From Diplosphaera chodatii (taxonomy: Eukaryota; Chlorophyta; Trebouxiophyceae; Prasiolales; Stichococcaceae): a DNA stretch of 64,000 nucleotides. Shown here in pieces: positions 58,962 through 64,000 of this stretch. The stretch spans positions 1,116,001-1,180,000 of the forward strand of contig JAALGY010000030.1 in NCBI GenBank assembly GCA_032358165.1, in the 5' to 3' direction. The notes under the pieces are model-generated. The model did not search any database. It was given only the letters and a program-made list of their open reading frames with translations, and was not told the origin of the DNA. Position 1 is the stretch's first letter, and each line of letters begins with the position of its first letter. Made by a program: the position numbers and the translations under genes.

Positions 58962-59627
58962 GCCGTGTGATCTGGCTGCCTTGACGGTCGGATTTGCCCA
59001 ACTCGTCAGCCGGCCAGCTTGGTGTTGATCACATCAGCTTTGCACCAACTTTGTCTGCAGCCTTGCCATTCCTTTGCTGGGTGCATGCAACATCAAACGC
59101 GCCCAACGGGCATCGTTGGGCACCACGAAGAGGACTCGGGGACTCGTGACCGAGATCTGGCCTGCTGGCACACTCTGAGGCAGGCAGCCGAGGCACAGGA
59201 GCGCTGCAGCACAGTTCAAGCGTCAACGACGGCGCTTGCTGAGCCCGCTGCGTATATTCTGAGGCGTCGTACCACCTTGCTGGCAAACAGATCGTTGCAT
59301 GCGTAGATAGCCGGCACGGGCTGGTGCCAAAATGCACAGGACGTGTTGACGGGACCTTGTGGGCTTCCTTGGCGAAGCCTGTCTTCCTGCTGCGCTGCTC
59401 GGCGCCCTGTCTGTGCAGTACGACTCTCAGATGATGTGTGAGTAGGAGTCCCACCAGCTGGCGGGAACTCTGGCGGTGAGGTCCCCTGTGAAGGATGATC
59501 GGCATAGACTCTAATTTGATGTGAAAAGCTCCCTAAAACACTTGTTCGCAGGCCGTGCTACATTCCACACCCGTGAGTGTTGAGCTCAGAGAATGCAAGT
59601 GGGCGCAGCCACACGGCACGAGCAAGC
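58962..59627. other. Intergenic region between TTC4 and HIRA
   Basis: Both genes are on the minus strand, so this is the HIRA promoter and the TTC4 3' UTR. A 158-codon open frame on the minus strand (59029-59505) has no domain and no splice support; not called. Confidence 0.45.
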
Positions 59628-61723
59628 TCATGGTCTGTAAGCATCCTCGCTCAGGAAGCGCTCAGCAAAGAGGCTTCCCTTTGCCACCACGAAAAACACT
59701 GGAATGCCAGGCACGACGTAGTCGGGGCGCGAGAGGACCTCCCCTAGCGTCTGGCCCTGCAGCAATCATAGGTCCATGCAAACTGCGGAGGTTGCCAAGG
59801 CGCATGTGCGACCACCATTCAAGCCAGGAGCTGCAACAGAACCATCGCACAACCATCACTATCGACCAGGAACAGCATCCTGTACATGCGCCCCACACCT
59901 CATCCACTCGGATCCACTCCGAGCGCTTTGGCCCATATCGTCGGGGTCCCTCCTCCTTGGGCAGCCCCTCTGGCCAGCCGCCATGCAAGTACTGCATGCA
60001 AAGCACCTAGTGATGGCCAGAAGGATCTTGCACGCAACTGAATGGCGCGCTTGGGTCTGCAGCAACCATTGACCAGCATGTGTGGGCACTTTGCCGTCCG
60101 CAACAATGGTCTGTGGGACAGTGCAGGCACAGAGTGGTCAGATCCACCTCTGTCAATTGCTCCTCGCTGATGGGCTTCCCTGAGTGTGACAGGTAATACA
60201 GCTCCAACCGGTCCCGTGTGTACTGCTGCTCTGTGTCCCACACCAGCGGTGGCGCCTCTGGGCCTGCAGATTGATGGGAGCAATGGGGTGCATAAGATCT
60301 TCATCCACTTCCCTGACTGACCCTCCTGCTCAGTCAGTCACACAGATGAATGCCATAAGGTTCTGGGTGCATGCTCACCAAACATAGCATCTAGATGGTC
60401 TGACAATGCGTGGTGCTCATGGAACGCCTCAATCGCATCATTCTGCATGCTCTCTGGATAGATCAGCATCGCTGGCCACACCACGCCATCGGCATCCAGA
60501 TTCGGCTTGCGTGTGCCTGTCAGACGATCATGAGCAGCTCAACTAGGCTCGAATGGACTGCTGTGCGCCACACTATCGCATATGAGCACCTGCACCGTGT
60601 GCTGTGTGTTTTCGCTGCGAATTCGCACTTACCAATGCTGATTTCAGGTTGTCCAATCCGCCAGCCACGGGACAACAGTGTGGCAGCAAGTGCTCTAGCC
60701 GGCGCACGTGCCGCCTGCCGCTCTGCGAGAACTTTTCTGTGCTGCTGCAATGCTGCTGCTTCCTCTGCTTGTATATCCTGTGCCGAGTGAAATGACGAGT
60801 ATTGACACTGCCATAGTGAGTGCATAGTTTCACAATGGCACACAGCAGGTGTGGTGGCTAATCGCAGCCGCAGCCACCGTCATCCCAACCTCAAGGATGC
60901 CTGCTAGCTCTGGGAAGTCAGGCTGCTTCTCGATCCCCTGCTGGCAGACACTGCGTGCCTGCTCAAACTCTTTTAAATCTAGCGCTGCCTTTGCTGCCCG
61001 GAAGTATGCCTGCACGTGGCCATTGTTTACATATCGCACCGGAGCGTATGAACAGCTGTACATCATCTCTCATCAAGCAAGTTTCAGGCCACAAAATGCA
61101 CCGACAAAGCTGCTACACCCACCTTCATGTTCTCGGGGTCAAGTTGCACCGCCCGCAGCGCATCACGCATTGCGTTTCGGCTGTTGCCCAGCTTGAGCTC
61201 CGCTTGCGCGCGATTGGCGTGCAGCACGGAGTTTAGTGCTGCATCGGATATGCCAACAGCAATGCCCGCTGTGTAGTGGTCCACTGCCTTACGAAGATAG
61301 AATTTCTTGCGGATGGCCAGACCCTGTTTCAAAGCATCGTTCCCCTGCCGCTGCAAGGAGCATGCAAGGATTTCACAACAGGGTTTCGACAGAACAACGT
61401 GCCCGACAGCAGCGTGGATACATGTATGTATGCATCTTGCAACACATGCCGCGGACCTTTTCATTCTCAGCACGCTCCTCTGCTGTGAGCTCTCCCATCA
61501 TGGTGTTCAGGCCGGCCAGATCAGGATGCTCATCAGCGTCCTCTGGCACGCTGTCAAGGAACAACGCGGGCAGCGGCTTCTCCTCAGCCTTGCCGCCCGC
61601 AGTGGCGGCTGAGGCGGCATCCCCGCCAGAGGCACCGGCTGAAGAGCCATCAGGTTGCTCGCCGGCACTCCAGGCAAGCTGAGCCCCGGAGTCTGCCAGC
61701 CGCTCCTCATAAGCTGCCATCAT
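59628..61723 (-). CDS. TTC4: TPR protein TTC4 / Cns1-type HSP90 co-chaperone
   Basis: TTC4/Cns1 bind HSP70 and HSP90 tails through TPRs and support client folding. The start at 61723 encodes MMAAYEERLADSG, an Ala/Gly/Glu spacer, and the family entry LPALFLDSVPEDADEHPDLA with LNTMMGELTAEERAENEKV. TPR region (60870-61350): QGNDALKQGLAIRKKFYLRK, AVDHYTAGIAVGISDAALNS, LHANRAQAELKLGNSRNAMR, DALRAVQLDPENMK, AYFRAAKAALDLKEFEQARS and VCQQGIEKQPDFPELAGILE. The C-terminal wheel domain includes DTEQQYTRDRLELYYLSHSG, KPISEEQLTEVDLTT, QGQTLGEVLSRPDYVVPGIP and VFFVVAKGSLFAERFLSED, ending at 59628. All three regions of the family are present. Head to head with the gene at 62060. Confidence 0.9.
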
Positions 61724-62059
61724 GTGCTATCGCTGCAGCTGCACCTGCTGGCAGGCTGCGGCAATGGCAGGTGCCAACTCAAACCCCGTTCTAATCCTGC
61801 TGCCCAATTTCTGAGTGTCAGTCTATGAAGTTTGATGACCGAATGGCGCCACCTGCTGGCAAAAGGTGCTTTGCTGCAACGCTGCAAGCGTTCTCAAGGT
61901 CACTTGCCGGTGGATCTGCAGCATTGTCTTGGAGATCTGTTCCCAGGCGAATCTCAGGAGAAGCTCGACCAGCAGGCCGACTTCGCGGTCCCGACATTAC
62001 CTGGATCATCTGCACTCACTGAGGACGTAATTTGACTGCGTTAGACACCGTCGCGCGTC
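61724..62059. promoter_or_regulatory. Divergent upstream region between TTC4 and the Tat-signal protein
   Basis: 336 bp between start codons. A 67-codon plus-strand frame (61832-62035) has no recognisable domain and may lie in the leader of the downstream gene; left uncalled. Confidence 0.45.
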
Positions 62060-62681
62060 ATGGCGGCGTGTGCGCTGGCATCCGCTTCGCTGGCACCCGC
62101 TTCACTCCGATACAGATCACGGCCAGTGCGCACCGTCGGCAGTGCTGTGCCTCCGCTTGGAGATTCAGGAGCTTCTCCGTCGCAGACAAGCAGGTGCTCC
62201 GCAGAGGTTGCCCTGCTGCCTGTCGACTTCGGAGTGCAGTGTTTCGAGTTGTATAGTGTGCGCGGATGAAGACTGCAATGTATTTCGTCATATGCCTCTT
62301 AACGACTGTGTGTCATCCCCAGACGCAATCTGCTCGCGGGGGTCATTGGCGCAGCTGCATTCGGACTGGCGGTTGCGCCATCTGCTGGCGCCAGAAGCAT
62401 AGAGGCTACAAAGCGCGAGTAAATTCTCATTACTGACCGTCATACCTGTGAGACGTTCCAGAGACTTATGGAAAGCTGTCACAACCAATTCGACCAGCCC
62501 TGACGTTCAACGCGCCGTTTGCAGGCGTGATGCTCGCAAGCAGGCGGTGCGGGACGCCGCAGCACAGTCCAAGGAGGAGGGACGCAGCATAGACACCGGG
62601 CTGAGCAGCGACTTCAGCCTGCCAGAAGACGCTCAGCGCGGCCGCAACAGTCGGACCGTGCCACAGAAGCGCACAGAGTGA
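62060..62681 (+). CDS. Small protein with Tat-type thylakoid-lumen targeting signal, function unknown
   Basis: Three exons in matched phases. Exon 1 (from 62060) encodes MAACALASASLAPASLRYRS and a Ser/Pro-rich transit stretch, ending in phase 2 after QTS. Exon 2 (about 62321-62418) restores SRRNLLAGVIGAAAFGLAVA and PSAGARSIEATKR. This is a twin-arginine followed by a hydrophobic segment and an Ala-x-Ala-like cleavage site, the layout of Tat-dependent lumen proteins. Exon 3 encodes RDARKQAVRDAAAQSKEEGR, SIDTGLSSDFSLPEDAQRGR and NSRTVPQKRTE, stop at 62679-62681. The mature part is short, basic and charged, with no family that I recognise; small photosystem-associated lumen proteins are a possible comparison. 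Precursor about 130 residues. Confidence 0.7.
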
Positions 62682-63188
62682 GCATCAGCTCGCGGGCGGG
62701 TGCTGCACGGAGTGCGGTGGTCAAGATGCACGCATTGTGGTGGCAGCGTGTGACGGGCAAGCAAGGTGGATGTGAGAACATCGGTAGCACACTCTGAAGC
62801 TGATCAAGATGGGTTGATGAATGATTTTGTCAGGGCGCCAATGATGGTCTGGGGGGCTGATGACAGCAGTGTGGCGCTTTTGGACCTCCGGAGGAGTGCG
62901 CCAGAGCACATTGCATTGATGGGCAGCATGCGATTGGCCTAGACATGATGGGAGAACATATATAAACTGAGTAGTATCGCGTCTGAGCAGTGAGGATGTG
63001 GCGTCCATCCTGGCAGCTTGCTGAGATGAATTAGAACAGACCGCACCAACGTTTGACAACCGTGTTGGGGCTGCACACAAGCCGAAATTGCAAGTCACAA
63101 GCAGGATCCTATCAACAGACCATGCAGCAAGCTGCTGATAATTCGCCGCAACTCGAAGTGCACATCGCAAACTGTGGTGATAATGTGC
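62682..63188. other. Convergent intergenic region
   Basis: About 500 bp between two stop codons; 3' UTRs expected. A TATATAAA-like run sits near 62958-62965 but there is no gene behind it. No gene recognised. Confidence 0.45.
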
Positions 63189-64000
63189 TCAGTCATTGAG
63201 GTTCATGTCATCCGATGACAGCAAGTCGTCGATGTCTGGCAGCAGGGAAGCGGGTTCAGCACTGCCTGCTGGCAGCACGCCTTCCAGGCTGGCATCTGCT
63301 GCACAGAACGACACCAGGATCATCTTAGCGGCGGTGTACGTGTAAGCAGCATATGCTGATGCATTCGACTCGACGATTAGACACATCGGCACATCACACC
63401 TGCTCGCAGAGGGCTGTCTGGCAAGGGCGGGGAGGGTGAACAACATAGGACTTCCTCCTCCTCCTTTGCTGCTGCTGCTGTGGAGCGCTGCGCCAGCTGC
63501 TGCAGCGACAAGTCCTGCAGCTAGGATGAGGTTGTTGTGATGTTCATTGCTTGCCGCACATATGACCACTACTACATAGGCTTCACGCAGTTTCTGGGCG
63601 CCTGCTGCTGCGTGCAGCATCATGCTACAACGCCGAACGGACGCTTGCACTGCCCAGTTCACCTGCGGTGGTAGTCTGCGGGTAACCCAAGGCAGTATGG
63701 CATCCTGCGCCCGCTGCTTTGCTGCCGCTGACTCTCGCTGCAGCCGCTCCGTCTCCAACTGATGCCACCCTTTACCAGCACGACGTTCGACTCCCTCGGC
63801 AGCATACAGCTCTGCTCGGCCCTGAGGACGAGCTGCAGGCTGGTGCTGCGCTGCAAAGGGCTCTGTTACTGCGCTGCCTGGTTGTACCCCTGGCGTCCTG
63901 TTGGTGACATCACCCAGCACCCGACGCGCAGCCTTGCCGGCCCCTGGCGTCTTGCCATTTCCCCCCTCCTGAAGCCCCTTGCCTGCAAAGCAGATGTCAT
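63189..64000 (-). CDS. Destruction-box protein, possible securin/PATRONUS-like, 5' end cut by window
   Basis: Three exons join in phase. The first visible exon (about 63985 to 63671) starts after a TTTGCAG acceptor and encodes KTPGAGKAARRVLGDVTNRT, then AELYAAEGVERRAGKGWHQL, ETERLQRESAAAKQRAQDAI and LPWVTRRLPPQ. The second (about 63515 to 63405) encodes DLSLQQLAQRSTAAAAKEEE and CCSPSPPLPDSPLR. The third (about 63298 to 63189) encodes DASLEGVLPAGSAEP, then LLPDIDDLLSSDDMNLND and stop. RRVLGDVTN fits the APC/C destruction box RxxLxxxxN exactly, as in B-type cyclins and securins. No cyclin fold is present. A D-box in the visible N-terminal part, a Pro-rich SPPLPDSPLR block and an acidic C-tail resemble securins, but sequence alone does not prove it. 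The first exon(s) lie beyond 64000. Confidence 0.6.
   Translation of the reverse strand, partial: DICFAGKGLQEGGNGKTPGAGKAARRVLGDVTNRTPGVQPGSAVTEPFAAQHQPAARPQGRAELYAAEGVERRAGKGWHQLETERLQRESAAAKQRAQDAILPWVTRRLPPQVNWAVQASVRRCSMMLHAAAGAQKLREAYVVVVICAASNEHHNNLILAAGLVAAAAGAALHSSSSKGGGGSPMLFTLPALARQPSASRCDVPMCLIVESNASAYAAYTYTAAKMILVSFCAADASLEGVLPAGSAEPASLLPDIDDLLSSDDMNLND

Noticed and set aside
59029..59505. 158-codon minus-strand frame between TTC4 and HIRA
   Set aside because: No recognisable motif, lies where the HIRA promoter and TTC4 3' end are expected.
61832..62035. Short plus-strand frame upstream of the Tat-signal gene
   Set aside because: No family match, and could be the 5' leader; too short to support alone.
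1..64000. A bacterial operon, phage, CRISPR array or transposon as the main system
   Set aside because: Split genes with GT-AG introns, organelle transit peptides and eukaryotic nuclear families throughout; no repeat-spacer array, integrase, transposase or terminal repeats seen.

Overview
The window looks like nuclear DNA of a green plant-lineage alga, most likely a Trebouxiophyceae-type green alga. The genes are split by many short GT-AG introns. Plant-lineage families are present (WRKY factor, PAP/fibrillin, a light-harvesting protein, a VIR3-like plastid protease homologue, plant-type HIRA and MED13), and base composition is moderately GC-rich. The alga assignment is inference from gene content; no species is claimed. 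Gene models were assembled by joining exons by eye from conserved protein blocks and splice phases, so internal exon borders are approximate unless stated.

Layout, left to right. 1-2524 (-) is a peroxisomal-type ABCD transporter cut by the left edge. 3437-4129 (+) is a small, probably mitochondrial protein. 4236-7198 (-) NSUN5 and 7534-11509 (+) ELP3 are a divergent pair of RNA-modification enzymes. 11855-13050 (+) is a plastid fibrillin. Two membrane transporters follow on the minus strand: choline transporter-like (13253-17249) and equilibrative nucleoside transporter (17706-20660). 21388-23627 (+) is a plastid membrane protein with an HExxH site. 23763-27838 (-) is WDR70. 28706-32467 (+) is a LEA-like amphipathic-helix protein. 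32843-33847 (-) is kinetochore SPC24. 34330-39826 (+) is an organellar ABCB half-transporter of the TAP1/ABCB26 type.

The right half holds MED13 (40180-44639, -), a group I WRKY factor (45178-49360, +), a light-harvesting protein (49987-50652, +), a cyanobacterial-type plastid membrane protein (50901-51540, -), mitochondrial ATP synthase OSCP (52057-52761, +), the histone chaperone HIRA (53030-58961, -), the HSP90 co-chaperone TTC4 (59628-61723, -), a small protein with a Tat-type thylakoid-lumen signal (62060-62681, +), and a destruction-box protein resembling a securin, cut by the right edge (63189-64000, -).

The genes are not one operon-like system; this is a gene-dense chromosome with many head-to-head and tail-to-tail pairs. 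The most striking signal is inside HIRA. A 39-bp in-frame tandem repeat encodes four copies of an AARKSVG motif, the first preceded by TK. TKAARKS is an exact match to histone H3 residues 22-28, in a chaperone whose client is H3, just before a candidate ASF1-binding B-domain core. This is a candidate histone-mimic array. No tRNA, rRNA, CRISPR array or clear transposon was recognised.
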